In this document: positions 1 through 9,120 of the stretch, one piece after another
How the letters are laid out: the number at the start of each line of letters is the position of its first letter
Numbering within the stretch: position 1 is the first letter of the stretch
Origin: CBDCGV01 sp965216955
Lineage (GTDB): Bacteria > Bacteroidota > Bacteroidia > Chitinophagales > JADIYW01
Direction of reading: 5' to 3'
Length of the DNA: 64,000 nucleotides
Assembly (NCBI GenBank): GCA_965216955.1
Contig: CBDCGV010000009.1
Span: 186,001 to 250,000 of the forward strand
The notes under the pieces: generated by a model
Databases searched by the model: none
What the model was told of the DNA's origin: nothing
Seen by the model: only the letters and a program-made list of their open reading frames with translations
Made by a program: the position numbers and the translations under genes

Positions 1-2
1 TT

Positions 3-1745
3 ACTGAATATACCGTTGAACCCAAGTATGATGGTTCTAGTATTGCTCTGGTTTATGAAAATGACCTTTTAATTAGAGCAGCCACAAGAGGAAACGGAAC
101 TGAAGGAGAAGAAATCACTAATAATGCCAAGGTTATTAAATCTATTCCATTAAAAGCAAATTTTTCAAAATACGGTATCTATAAAGTTGAATTAAGAGGT
201 GAAGTGATTATTCATCTAGAAGCGTTTGAAAAATTAAATAAAAATCGTATTGCAAAAAACAAAATTCTTAAAGAACAAGGCAAGAAAGAACTAGAACTTT
301 TTAAACATGCCAGAAACACTGCAGCCGGAGCATTAAGATTAAAAGACCCTTCTAGTGTTGCTGAAAGAAAATTAGAGGCAGCAATATATCAAATAGGCTA
401 TGCAGAAGATAAGGAAGGAAATCTTATTGAGTCAAAGCTACTCCAATCTCACTATAAGAATATGGAACTCCTTCAGTCTTTGGGGTTTAAAACACCTACT
501 TATGAAAAAGATAAGTTTAACGACATTGAGAAGGTTGTTAAGTTCTGTAATCATTGGGAAAGTCGGAGAGACAGTTATCCATATGAAATAGATGGAATGG
601 TGATAAAAGTAGATAATCATCATGCGCAAAAACTAATTGGTATTACGGCACACCATCCCAAATGGGCAATTGCATTTAAATTTAAGGCTAAGCAAGCGAC
701 CACTAAATTAAAGTCCATTGATTTTCAAATTGGGAGGACAGGTGCCATCACGCCAGTTGCAAAGCTTGAGCCTGTTATTCTAACCGGTGTAGAAATAAGT
801 TCTGTTTCATTGCATAATGAAGATTTCATTAACGATAAAAACATTATGCTTGGAGACACTGTTATTGTAGAAAGAGCAGGCGATGTTATACCATATATTG
901 TAGGTCCCATTAAAGAACTCCGAAACGGGGAAGAAAACCCTATTGTCTTTCCTAATCAATGTCCTTCTTGTAATCACGATTTATTTAAGCCCGAAGAGGA
1001 AAGTGTTTGGAGATGTATAAATGCAAGCTGTCCTGCACAAAGAGAAGAAAGGCTTATTCATTATGTCTCAAAGGGAGCTATGAATATTGAAGGCTTAGGT
1101 AAAGACATTCTTAAGCGGTTCATCCGTAAGGGCTTGATAAGCGATTTAACGGATATATATAAATTGGATTTCAATCAAATTCTTCAATTAGAAGGATGGA
1201 AAGAGAAATCTGTAGAGAATCTTAAATCTAGCATTGAAGCTTCAAAAAGCAACCCTCTCTGGAGATTGATAGTAGGACTAGGAATAAGACATGTAGGCGG
1301 AACAACTGCTAAAATGCTCTCTAAAAAAGTAAAAGGTCTTTTAGATTTTAGTGAGTGGTCTTTAGAAGACTTAATAGAATTAGAAGATATCGGACCTAAG
1401 GTAGCAGAATCATTAATAGAATTTTTTAGTGATGAAAGTAATATACTTCTTATTAAAAAATTAAAAGAGTTTGGCCTAAATATCGAAAGTGTAGAAGAAG
1501 AAAAAAAATCAGATATTTTATCTGGAAAGACCTTTCTTTTCACAGGCACTTTGGCTCAATTTTCCAGAGATAAGGCCAAATTAATGGTCGAAGAACATGG
1601 TGGAAAAAACTTAAGTGGAGTAAGTGCTAAATTAGATTATTTAATAGCAGGAGAAAAAGCAGGTTCCAAATTGGCTAAGGCAAAAAAAATTGAAACTATT
1701 AAAATTATATCTGAAGATGAATTTCTTTCGTTAATTAGTGAATAA
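3..1745 (+). CDS. ligA: NAD-dependent DNA ligase LigA (5' end cut by window edge)
   Basis: Seals nicks between Okazaki fragments and in repair, using NAD+ as the adenylate donor. The frame is open from base 3. The eighth visible residue is the adenylated lysine of the KYDG motif, so roughly 100 N-terminal residues lie outside the window. Downstream come the OB fold, a four-cysteine zinc finger (visible residues about 320, 323, 338 and 343), helix-hairpin-helix repeats around 380-480 and a C-terminal BRCT domain (about 503-580). All parts of the canonical bacterial enzyme after the Ia domain are present and uninterrupted. gldH follows 15 bp later on the same strand, so the two may be co-transcribed. 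Identification is certain; only the start is missing. Confidence 0.97.
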   Translation, partial: TEYTVEPKYDGSSIALVYENDLLIRAATRGNGTEGEEITNNAKVIKSIPLKANFSKYGIYKVELRGEVIIHLEAFEKLNKNRIAKNKILKEQGKKELELFKHARNTAAGALRLKDPSSVAERKLEAAIYQIGYAEDKEGNLIESKLLQSHYKNMELLQSLGFKTPTYEKDKFNDIEKVVKFCNHWESRRDSYPYEIDGMVIKVDNHHAQKLIGITAHHPKWAIAFKFKAKQATTKLKSIDFQIGRTGAITPVAKLEPVILTGVEISSVSLHNEDFINDKNIMLGDTVIVERAGDVIPYIVGPIKELRNGEENPIVFPNQCPSCNHDLFKPEEESVWRCINASCPAQREERLIHYVSKGAMNIEGLGKDILKRFIRKGLISDLTDIYKLDFNQILQLEGWKEKSVENLKSSIEASKSNPLWRLIVGLGIRHVGGTTAKMLSKKVKGLLDFSEWSLEDLIELEDIGPKVAESLIEFFSDESNILLIKKLKEFGLNIESVEEEKKSDILSGKTFLFTGTLAQFSRDKAKLMVEEHGGKNLSGVSAKLDYLIAGEKAGSKLAKAKKIETIKIISEDEFLSLISE

Positions 1746-1760
1746 TTGAACATTTAAAAT

Positions 1761-2216
1761 ATGAACGTTTTCTCTATAAATGTAATGCTGCTCCTTTTGA
1801 TGTTTTTAAGTGCATGCGAAAAGCCTTATTACTCGCATTTCAACAAGATTGACGTAAATGGTTGGCCATATATGGACACCTCAAACTTTACCTTTCAAAT
1901 CAGTGAGAACCAAAAACCTTATAATATTTACTTGAGCATTCGACATAATAAAAATTATGAATACAACAATTTATGGCTAAAAGTTATAGAGCGCGATACT
2001 GCAAGAATGATAGAAACGAAACTTGCACAAAAGGACGGCAAGTGGCTAAGTAAGTGCAGTAATACCTATTGTTTAATTTCTACACCACTTCAGACAAACT
2101 ATAATTTTGCTGATACAGGCAATTATAATATTGATGTTGTTCATTATATGAGAGCGGAAAAGCTAAAAGGTATTTCAGATATCGGAGTTATTATTGAAGA
2201 AGCTACTTTAAACTGA
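1761..2216 (+). CDS. gldH: Gliding motility lipoprotein GldH
   Basis: A 151-residue lipoprotein. A hydrophobic signal ends in the lipobox LSAC with Cys19 as the lipidated residue. The remainder matches the GldH family as I know it: a beta-rich domain with an NLWL stretch near the middle and the closing signature LKGISDIGVIIE. GldH is required for gliding in Flavobacterium johnsoniae and is also widespread in non-gliding Bacteroidota, so its presence marks the lineage but does not prove motility. It follows ligA by 15 bp and faces the hslR-like gene convergently with only 6 bp between the stops. Confidence 0.85.
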   Translation: MNVFSINVMLLLLMFLSACEKPYYSHFNKIDVNGWPYMDTSNFTFQISENQKPYNIYLSIRHNKNYEYNNLWLKVIERDTARMIETKLAQKDGKWLSKCSNTYCLISTPLQTNYNFADTGNYNIDVVHYMRAEKLKGISDIGVIIEEATLN

Positions 2217-2222
2217 AGTTCA

Positions 2223-2606
2223 TTAGTTATTCTTAAAATCATCTAATTTTCTTCTATCTTTTTTGGTTGGCCTTCCTAAACCTTTTTCTCTCACTCCTAC
2301 ATTTATAGTGTCAATAAAATTCGAAGCGACTATGGTAATTTTAGGAGATAAGTCACTGTAAAAAGTAGGCGCAACGCCTGCGCCTACCCTCTTTTCAAGT
2401 AGTTTTAAGACTTCAAAAACTTTCTTTTCTCCATTCTTTATAAATGAAACTTTAAAACCAGGCTCTAACAAAAAAGAAGGCTTCACACTTCTCTCATCAA
2501 TTTTAACCTTACCTGACTTACATGCTTGTGTTGCAAGCGTTCTTGTCTTGAAGGCTCTCACAGCCCATAACCATTTATCAACTCTTACCTTCTCTAAAGG
2601 ACTCAT
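2223..2606 (-). CDS. hslR: S4-domain RNA-binding protein, Hsp15 (HslR) family
   Basis: A small basic protein beginning with the S4 RNA-binding fold: the motif VRVDKWLWAVRAFKTR at residues 6-21 is typical of Hsp15, which binds stalled 50S subunits carrying peptidyl-tRNA. The start is set at the ATG at 2604-2606 (MSPLEKVRVDKW), because the longer frame up to 2699 would run into the divergent lipoprotein gene and adds no family-like sequence. The length from that start is 127 residues, close to the 130 or so typical of the family. The C-terminus is lysine- and arginine-rich. Assignment to Hsp15 rather than another short S4 protein is likely but not certain. Confidence 0.85.
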   Translation of the reverse strand: MSPLEKVRVDKWLWAVRAFKTRTLATQACKSGKVKIDERSVKPSFLLEPGFKVSFIKNGEKKVFEVLKLLEKRVGAGVAPTFYSDLSPKITIVASNFIDTINVGVREKGLGRPTKKDRRKLDDFKNN

Positions 2607-2643
2607 TGATATAAAATTAATATATTCGATGTAAATTTTTTTC

Positions 2644-3078
2644 ATGAAAAAGTTGCTTTTCATCTCCGTCTGTGTAACAATGATTTTAATTGCCTGCAAT
2701 AGGAAATCAAATAATGTAGAAACATCAGAAAAAACTTCTATAAAAGGTCATGTCAATAACCCCTTAAATGGGAAATGGGAACTTTTCAAAACAGTTTGTT
2801 GCGGAAGAATGAGTAAAGAAAGATACGTTAATGAAAAAGACCCTAAAGAATATGTAAAGTTTGATTTAGAAAAGATGGAGATGAAAAAATTCGAAATGGG
2901 CTATTTAAAGGAAAAACAAAGTCTCACATTTGAGGGAATAAATAACGACCCTTCTGTACAACAATTCATCAAAATTGGAGAAAGGGCGCCTGCTATGTAC
3001 TACATCACTAATGATACTTTAATGCTTAGCTGGGGCTATATGGATTTAGAGAGCAAGTATTATGTGAAAGTAAAATAG
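2644..3078 (+). CDS. Putative lipoprotein, function unknown
   Basis: A 144-residue protein with a type II signal peptide; the lipobox LIAC places the lipidated cysteine at residue 18. The mature part contains LNGKWELFKTVCCG, reminiscent of small lipocalin-like or META-like lipoproteins in which a fold begins with a GxW motif, and ends with a beta-rich YYITNDTLMLSWGY segment. I cannot assign a function. It is divergent from the S4-domain gene (37 bp between the start codons) and converges on the M23 peptidase gene with a 3-bp gap. Confidence 0.7.
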   Translation: MKKLLFISVCVTMILIACNRKSNNVETSEKTSIKGHVNNPLNGKWELFKTVCCGRMSKERYVNEKDPKEYVKFDLEKMEMKKFEMGYLKEKQSLTFEGINNDPSVQQFIKIGERAPAMYYITNDTLMLSWGYMDLESKYYVKVK

Positions 3079-3081
3079 CTT

Positions 3082-4359
3082 TTATAAAGACACAGAATCC
3101 ATTGTTGTTGTTTCAACAATACTATATTCAATTGTATCTAAATGAACTCTTGCACTATCAAAGAAAATACTATAAATAGGTAAATGTTCTTGAGGAATAG
3201 GATCTGATGGAGGCATTTCTTCTCTTAATGGATCGACCTGTTTATTGTTTTTCCAGAATCTATAGCATACGTGAGGTCCCGTTGCCAATCCTGTACTTCC
3301 AACATATCCAATGGTTTGTCCTTGACTTACATAAGTACCCACCCTTATCCCTTTGGCGAATTTCGACATATGCAAATATTGAGTGGTAAATGTACTATTA
3401 TGCTTTATTTTGATATAATTGCCGTTATGTTTTTTATATGCTCTTTCAATTACTACACCATCTCCTGTAGAAAGAATTGGGGTTCCATGTGGAGCCGCAT
3501 AATCTGTCCCTAAATGAGCTTTTCTCCTTTTAAGAACTGGATGGTACCTAGATGGATTATATCTCGATGAAAGCCTACCAAATTTTAATGGCATCTTTAA
3601 AAAAGCTTTCTGCAAATTCTCTCCATTTTGATCAAAAAACTTAGCTATTGTATCCTCTGGAGAGGTATAAAGACATGCATAAATTTCTTTTCCATAATGT
3701 TCAAAATAAGCAGCTTTAATTTCCTTTACCCCAATAGATGCTTCTTCAACAAATTGTTCTTCATAAATTACCTTAAACTTATCTCCCGGTTGTAAATGGT
3801 AAAAATCAATGGTCCAAGCATAGACATCTGCCAATTTTAATGCAAGTGTAATGGGTAACCCATTATCGATCAAAGTCATATACAAAGACGAGTTAATTAC
3901 TCCAGAGGCTGACTTCTGCCTAACTTCCACCTCCTTTTCCCCCATATAAACACATATAGAATCTGTTAAATGGCATACGACATACTCTACTTTATTTTTT
4001 TCATAAATAAAATATTTCATCGTCTTACTTGAATCTCCTTCATGCATCACATAGTAGGGGTTTCCGGCTCTCATCCTTCTAAAATCAAATATGCCACCTG
4101 ACGCTTCTGTGATTTTGTGAATGGTAGGATAATTTATATTATATTCTAAAAAAATATCCGCCAAAAACTGATCCTTACCAATAATGTTTTGCTCAACATC
4201 CAAGGTGTCTACTCTAATTCCAAACAAATATTCTCCTTCTTTAACAGCATTAGTACTACTATATAGATCTTTTTTTGTCTTAGATAGATGATGCTTGCAA
4301 CTCATAAAGAATAGCAATGAAACAAAAAGAATAAGGGCTAAGGACTTAAAAAAATTCAT
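3082..4359 (-). CDS. M23-family (LytM) peptidoglycan endopeptidase, lipoprotein
   Basis: A 425-residue envelope protein. The N-terminus is a lipoprotein signal with FFMSC (Cys21). The C-terminal third is a LytM domain with the complete zinc-site set: His282 and Asp286 (HLGTDYA), His330 (YLHM) and His363 (GPHVCY). All catalytic residues are present, so it is probably an active DD-endopeptidase rather than a degenerate EnvC/NlpD-type activator. The roughly 260 residues before it resemble the N-terminal region of other Bacteroidota M23 proteins that sits over the active site; this is from family knowledge. About 50 residues follow the domain. It is divergent from the gene at 4490. Confidence 0.9.
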   Translation of the reverse strand: MNFFKSLALILFVSLLFFMSCKHHLSKTKKDLYSSTNAVKEGEYLFGIRVDTLDVEQNIIGKDQFLADIFLEYNINYPTIHKITEASGGIFDFRRMRAGNPYYVMHEGDSSKTMKYFIYEKNKVEYVVCHLTDSICVYMGEKEVEVRQKSASGVINSSLYMTLIDNGLPITLALKLADVYAWTIDFYHLQPGDKFKVIYEEQFVEEASIGVKEIKAAYFEHYGKEIYACLYTSPEDTIAKFFDQNGENLQKAFLKMPLKFGRLSSRYNPSRYHPVLKRRKAHLGTDYAAPHGTPILSTGDGVVIERAYKKHNGNYIKIKHNSTFTTQYLHMSKFAKGIRVGTYVSQGQTIGYVGSTGLATGPHVCYRFWKNNKQVDPLREEMPPSDPIPQEHLPIYSIFFDSARVHLDTIEYSIVETTTMDSVSL

Positions 4360-4489
4360 GAATTTGCTTGACTTTCCAAAGTTGCAGCAAATGGAGGTAT
4401 TAAAAAAATTTATTTCGACAAGAATTGTTAAAATTCATAAAAATACCTACCAAAAGTATGGCTGGCACTATTTTAGGATTAGCTACAAT

Positions 4490-4822
4490 ATGAATATTTT
4501 TTATCGCTTATTGTTTTGTGTTTTGATATTGCCCCCACTTTCAGTTCAATCTCAAGAAGAAACATCAAAACAAATAATTCTTCCCGAGACACTACAAACC
4601 TTTGAAAAAGATACTGTTATTATAAATAAGCAACACTATTATCTTTTATTCCATGATTCATTAACCAATTATCTACCGAACATAGACTTTAACCATTATA
4701 AATTGATTGGAAAAATAGAATGCACACAGTGTTTATTAGTTTGTCCACCTTTACACAAAAGATGTCATAGAAACAGATGCTATATGTCGCAAGCATGGTA
4801 TTTAGAGGAAAAAACTCCTTAG
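4490..4822 (+). CDS. Small secreted cysteine-rich protein, unknown
   Basis: The start is set at the ATG at 4490 because it gives a clean signal peptide (MNIFYRLLFCVLILPPLSVQ followed by SQ); the longer frame from 4295 overlaps the divergent M23 gene. The mature protein is about 90 residues. Its C-terminal part carries five cysteines with spacing C-x2-C-x3-C-x6-C-x4-C, surrounded by basic residues and histidines. The spacing could support disulfides or metal binding. I recognise no family. The gene ends 28 bp before the PhoX-like gene on the same strand. Confidence 0.6.
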   Translation: MNIFYRLLFCVLILPPLSVQSQEETSKQIILPETLQTFEKDTVIINKQHYYLLFHDSLTNYLPNIDFNHYKLIGKIECTQCLLVCPPLHKRCHRNRCYMSQAWYLEEKTP

Positions 4823-4850
4823 AAATCTTACGATATCTTATCTTTAAAAA

Positions 4851-6455
4851 ATGAATGATAAATTAAATCGAAGGACATTTATTGATTTTCTGGGTAAAGG
4901 AACTATAAGTATTGCTTTACTTCCTCCATTCATCAGTTCCTGTAAATCCCATATAAAAAATGAATCAAAAATAATTGACTTTTCTATTCCAGGCATTTCC
5001 CCTTCCGAAGCCGATGATTTGATATTGGCAGAAGGGCTAAAATTTGATATTCTAATTCAGTATGGCGACTTAATTAACAAATCTGACACTTTTGGATTCA
5101 ATAATGACTATACTGCATTTATTCCAATAAATGAAGAAAAATCTGAAGGGATTCTTTGGGTTAATCATGAATATATAAATCCAAAATTTGTATCGGGTTA
5201 TATAGGCGGTAAGAAAACGAAAGAACAAATCGACAAAGAAATGTACAATGTTGGTGGCTCTCTTTTATATCTTAAAAAAGAAAACAATCAATGGATAGTT
5301 GACAAAACAAGTAATTACAATAGGAGAATTAATGCGCACACCAAAATCCCATTTAATTGGCATGAACCCATAAAAGGAGAAACTACTGCCAATGGCACCT
5401 TACAAAACTGTGCAGGAGGAATAACCCCATGGGGTACTATACTTACATGTGAAGAAAATTATCAATACGCATTTGGCGAACGTAATTTTCAAACGGGAGA
5501 AATAGACACCGCATATACAAGAAAATGGAATACTATATATAACAGGCCACCTGAACATTATGGTTGGGTCGTTGAAGTTAATCCAGAAACAGGAGAAGCC
5601 CAAAAACATGTTGCGCTTGGTAGATGTGCACATGAATGCGCTACTACTATAGAATTAGAAGATAACCGTGTAGTTGTTTATACGGGCGACGACAAAGCAG
5701 GCGAATGCATTTATAAGTTCATCTCGAGCAAGCCCGGATCATTAAAAGAAGGGACGCTTTATGTTGCGAATACCAAAGAAGGAAGATGGATTTCTCTTAA
5801 ATACGAAGACCAACCTATTCTCCAGCAAAACTTCAAAAATCAAACAGAGGTATTAATAAGATTAAGAGAAGCAGCTAAATTGGTTGGAGGAACTCCACAA
5901 GATAGACCGGAAGATATTGAAATTGATCCAGTGACTGGAAATGTTTTGGTTGCACTAACAAAAAACAGTGCAAATCGCAATCATTATGGATCCATATTAA
6001 AAATCGTCGAACACGACAATAAATATGACAGTCTAAATTTTAAGGCTGATACCTTTTTATCTGGTGGAAAAGAAACAGGATTTGCGTGTCCGGATAATTT
6101 AGCATTCGACTATGCAGGAAACCTATGGTTTACATCAGATATTTCTGGCAGTCAAATGAATAAAGCACCTTATAATACATTTAAAAACAATGGCTTGTTT
6201 TTGGTTCCAAGGTCAGGAGCACAAGCAGGAAAAGTGATTCAGATGGCGAGTGCTCCAATTGATGCAGAACTTACCGGCCCATTTTTTACTCCTGATAAAA
6301 AAACACTATTTTTAAGTGTTCAACATCCTGGAGAACAATCCACTTCGCTTGAAGACTTAACAAGTAATTGGCCAAATGGCAGCAACGATATACCTAGACC
6401 TTCAGTCGTCGCAATTTCAGGAGATCTACTTGAAAAAATTCAAGGAATGATATAA
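4851..6455 (+). CDS. PhoX-type (DUF839) phosphatase-like protein
   Basis: A 534-residue exported protein. The N-terminus has NRRTF (twin arginine at 7-8), a hydrophobic stretch and SSC at 29-31, which suggests a Tat-exported lipoprotein. The body matches the PhoX/DUF839 beta-propeller family: ILWVNHEY early on, AGGITPWGTILTCEENY in the first third, GWVVEVNPETGEA, HEC and YTGDDKAGE in the middle, and RPEDIEIDP. Characterised PhoX members are calcium- and iron-dependent alkaline phosphatases; substrate and activity here are inferred. It precedes the 5-oxoprolinase operon by 12 bp, close enough for co-transcription, although no functional link is obvious. Confidence 0.85.
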   Translation: MNDKLNRRTFIDFLGKGTISIALLPPFISSCKSHIKNESKIIDFSIPGISPSEADDLILAEGLKFDILIQYGDLINKSDTFGFNNDYTAFIPINEEKSEGILWVNHEYINPKFVSGYIGGKKTKEQIDKEMYNVGGSLLYLKKENNQWIVDKTSNYNRRINAHTKIPFNWHEPIKGETTANGTLQNCAGGITPWGTILTCEENYQYAFGERNFQTGEIDTAYTRKWNTIYNRPPEHYGWVVEVNPETGEAQKHVALGRCAHECATTIELEDNRVVVYTGDDKAGECIYKFISSKPGSLKEGTLYVANTKEGRWISLKYEDQPILQQNFKNQTEVLIRLREAAKLVGGTPQDRPEDIEIDPVTGNVLVALTKNSANRNHYGSILKIVEHDNKYDSLNFKADTFLSGGKETGFACPDNLAFDYAGNLWFTSDISGSQMNKAPYNTFKNNGLFLVPRSGAQAGKVIQMASAPIDAELTGPFFTPDKKTLFLSVQHPGEQSTSLEDLTSNWPNGSNDIPRPSVVAISGDLLEKIQGMI

Positions 6456-6467
6456 CTACTTTATACA

Positions 6468-7199
6468 TTGAACTGCAAGATCAATTTAAATATTAACTGT
6501 GATTTAGGAGAAGGTTCACCATATGATCATTTAATCATGCCATATATTTCAGCCTGTAATATTGCCTGTGGTGGGCATGCCGGCAACCCTGAAATCATGA
6601 AAAAAACCATTACACTAGCAGTTAAAAACAATGTACAAATTGGAGCGCACCCCTCTTTCCCGGACAAAGAGAATTTTGGCAGAAAAAAAATGGCTTTAGC
6701 TTATAAAAAGCTGGCAAACACCCTATCTGAACAAATTTTATTGTTAAAGAAAATTGCTGAAAACAATAATACTTCAATAAAACATGTAAAACTGCATGGA
6801 GCCTTGTATAACTTAAGTGCAAAAAGCGCTAATATTTCTCAACTTGTAGTAGAGGTTATAAAAAAAATTGACTCCAATTTCCAAGTATATACTCCATATA
6901 AATCGGAATTATCAAAAGTAGCAAAAGCAAATAATCTAGACGTTGTTCATGAAGTATTTATAGATAGAAATTATAATTCTGATATGACTTTGGTTGAGCG
7001 ATCTCACCAAAATGCGGTTATAATAGATCCTATTGAGGTTTTAGACCATACAAATCTATTAATAAATAACAAAGTAAAAACGAAAGACGGATCAATTGTT
7101 TTTATAGATGCTTCTACTTTTTGTATTCATGGAGACAACCCCAATGTGTTAGACATTTTATCCTACCTTTCCAAGTCAAAATGGGGTGTACAAAGTTAA
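6468..7199 (+). CDS. pxpA: 5-oxoprolinase subunit PxpA (LamB/YcsF family)
   Basis: Subunit A of the ATP-dependent prokaryotic 5-oxoprolinase, which opens pyroglutamate to glutamate. Family motifs are clear: NINCDLGEG at 8-16, CNIACGGHAG around 30-39, GAHPSFPD near 59-66, and KLHGALYN. The length of 243 is typical. The start is a TTG at 6468; there is no in-frame ATG before the conserved INCDLGEG motif. The gene overlaps pxpB by 19 bp, which points to translational coupling of the three subunits. Confidence 0.94.
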   Translation: MNCKINLNINCDLGEGSPYDHLIMPYISACNIACGGHAGNPEIMKKTITLAVKNNVQIGAHPSFPDKENFGRKKMALAYKKLANTLSEQILLLKKIAENNNTSIKHVKLHGALYNLSAKSANISQLVVEVIKKIDSNFQVYTPYKSELSKVAKANNLDVVHEVFIDRNYNSDMTLVERSHQNAVIIDPIEVLDHTNLLINNKVKTKDGSIVFIDASTFCIHGDNPNVLDILSYLSKSKWGVQS

Positions 7200-7903
7200 A
7201 ATACAAACCACTGGGATATAAGGGGCTTCTTATTGAATGGTCAGAAAAAAGTATCTCCGAACAAACCCTACATGAAATCATTACATTAGAATTTCAAATA
7301 AAAGAGTGTTTTAAAAATTCAATTCAAGAAACCATTCCTGCTTATCATTCGCTTGCAGTACTCTTTAAGGAAAAAATAGATCACCAAGTAGTTACCGAAA
7401 AAGTTGAATCCTTACTTAAAACTGCATCCCCCATTGTTTCTTATCCTTCCACAACCTGGCGGGTTCCCGTTTGCTATGATTTAGGTTTTGGTTTCGATTT
7501 AAAAGCGCTAAGTAATGCCAAAAACATTAGTATTGACAAAATTATAGCGCTCCATACTGATCAAACCTACATAGTCCATTTTATTGGTTTTCTTCCTGGC
7601 TTTCTATATTTAGGCAATTTAAACAAACAATTGGAGCACCCTAGAAAAAAACAACCGCGATTATCCATCAAAAAAGGATCAGTAGGAATTGGAGGCAATC
7701 AAACAGGCATTTATCCGAGTACTAGCCCTGGCGGGTGGAACATTATTGGAAACTCACCAATTAACTTTTTTAAAGTAAAAGACAAAATTCCTTGTTTCGC
7801 AAAACCTGGAGACAAAATAAAATTTTACGCTATAAGTAAGAAAGAGCATAGTAAAATAGAACACCTTGTACAACAAGACAATTATCAAATAGCACATGAG
7901 TGA
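7181..7903 (+). CDS. pxpB: 5-oxoprolinase subunit PxpB
   Basis: Subunit B of 5-oxoprolinase, homologous to the N-terminal part of allophanate hydrolase subunit 1 (KipI-like). The start is set at the ATG at 7181 (MGCTKLKYKPLG), inside the end of pxpA, because upstream residues are only the shadow of pxpA. Diagnostic motifs are VPVCYD near 90-95, FLPGFLYLG near 130-138, and the GSVGIGGNQTGIYPSTSPGGW block near 165-185, the signature of this family. It gives 240 residues. The stop overlaps the pxpC start in ATGAGTGA. Confidence 0.94.
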   Translation: MGCTKLKYKPLGYKGLLIEWSEKSISEQTLHEIITLEFQIKECFKNSIQETIPAYHSLAVLFKEKIDHQVVTEKVESLLKTASPIVSYPSTTWRVPVCYDLGFGFDLKALSNAKNISIDKIIALHTDQTYIVHFIGFLPGFLYLGNLNKQLEHPRKKQPRLSIKKGSVGIGGNQTGIYPSTSPGGWNIIGNSPINFFKVKDKIPCFAKPGDKIKFYAISKKEHSKIEHLVQQDNYQIAHE

Positions 7904-8765
7904 CTTTATAAAAGTCATATCACCTGGGTTACTTACAACCATACAAGATATGGGAAGAAAGGGTTATCAAAAGTATGGTGTTCCGGTTTCAGGAGCAATG
8001 GATATGAGTTCAGCTAAATTAGCCAATTCAATAGTTAATAATCCAATAAAAATGCCACTCATAGAAATTACTAATAGTGGCCCTAAGTTACTTTTTGAAT
8101 GCAATACAGTGATTGCAATCACTGGAGCCGATATTTCTCCAAAAGTCAATGATATAGAAATTAAGTTAAATAGGGCAGTTGCTATAAGGAAAAAGGATAT
8201 TTTGTCATTCCAATCAATAAAATATGGTTCACGATGTTATTTATCTGTACAAGGAGGCCTAAAGACGGAAAAAATACTCGGGAGTTATTCCTTTTTTAAC
8301 AATATTACCAAAAACTCATCTTTTTACAAAGGAATGAAAATCACTATCAATAAGCCTACAGCTTTAAAAGTTGACACAAAATCAAACATTAGAATAAATA
8401 AAACACACTTTGATTCTTTAGAAATAGAAGCGCTACCTGGGCCAGAATTTGAATCGTTATCAAAAGAACAAATAAAAAAGATTCTAAAACAATCATTTTC
8501 CATCTCCAAGCACAATAACAGAATGGGGTATCAATTAAATGAAAATCTACCAGCAAATAAAAATACGAGTATGATATCCTCTGCAGTAATACCAGGGGTT
8601 GTTCAATTAACGCCATCTGGGAAACTTATTATTTTAATGAGAGACTGCCAAACTACAGGAGGTTATCCTAGGATTTTGCAATTGACAGAAAAAGCTATTG
8701 ATAAACTCAGTCAAAAGAAAACAAACGATAAAATTCAATTCAAATTTGTTGACTATAAAATTTAA
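7896..8765 (+). CDS. pxpC: 5-oxoprolinase subunit PxpC (biotin-dependent carboxylase-like)
   Basis: Subunit C of 5-oxoprolinase (KipA / allophanate hydrolase subunit 2 fold). It opens with the canonical ISPGLLTTIQDMGRKGYQ block at 8-24, followed by GVPVSGAMD at 27-35, AITGAD in the first third, and a C-terminal DCQTTGGYPRI stretch near 252-262, all diagnostic. The 289 residues are normal for the family. The 8-bp overlap with pxpB completes a tightly coupled A-B-C operon. In characterised systems the three proteins act together to salvage spontaneously formed 5-oxoproline. Confidence 0.94.
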   Translation: MSDFIKVISPGLLTTIQDMGRKGYQKYGVPVSGAMDMSSAKLANSIVNNPIKMPLIEITNSGPKLLFECNTVIAITGADISPKVNDIEIKLNRAVAIRKKDILSFQSIKYGSRCYLSVQGGLKTEKILGSYSFFNNITKNSSFYKGMKITINKPTALKVDTKSNIRINKTHFDSLEIEALPGPEFESLSKEQIKKILKQSFSISKHNNRMGYQLNENLPANKNTSMISSAVIPGVVQLTPSGKLIILMRDCQTTGGYPRILQLTEKAIDKLSQKKTNDKIQFKFVDYKI

Positions 8766-8787
8766 ATTTATATAAATTCTATCTCGG

Positions 8788-9120
8788 ATGGCATATAACA
8801 AAGAATTGGCAAATAGGATAAGGCGACAAATGAAGTTTATGGACAACAACATTGCTGAAAAGAAAATGTTTGGAGGATTAAGCTTCTTATATAAGGGAAA
8901 AATGACCGTTGGAATTGTTAAGGATGAGCTTGCAGTTAGGGTTATGGGAAATAAAATTAATGAACTTCTAAAAAACTCCTTTGTTAGAGAAATGGATTTC
9001 ACCAAACGCCCCATGAAAGAATTTGTTTTTGTGAATGAAGAAGGGTTTCAATCTGAAGAACAACTGATGCAATGGATAAACCTTGGTATAGAACATGCAA
9101 AAAATAAATTAGGAGAATGA
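8788..9120 (+). CDS. TfoX/Sxy N-terminal-domain protein
   Basis: A 110-residue protein consisting only of the TfoX N-terminal domain. The sequence KKMFGGLSFLYKGKMTVGIV at 25-44 is the family hallmark, and the FVFVNEEGF segment follows the expected pattern. In gamma-proteobacteria TfoX/Sxy induces competence genes, but single-domain versions are common in Bacteroidota and have no known role there. Its stop overlaps the next start (ATGA at 9117-9120), coupling it to the glutamine amidotransferase. Confidence 0.85.
   Translation: MAYNKELANRIRRQMKFMDNNIAEKKMFGGLSFLYKGKMTVGIVKDELAVRVMGNKINELLKNSFVREMDFTKRPMKEFVFVNEEGFQSEEQLMQWINLGIEHAKNKLGE

Noticed and set aside
1184..1549. 121-residue open frame antisense to ligA
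   Set aside because: Fully inside the helix-hairpin-helix coding of ligA, with no family match.
4295..4489. Longer start for the Cys-rich secreted protein
   Set aside because: It overlaps the 5' end of the divergent M23 gene and would bury the signal peptide internally.
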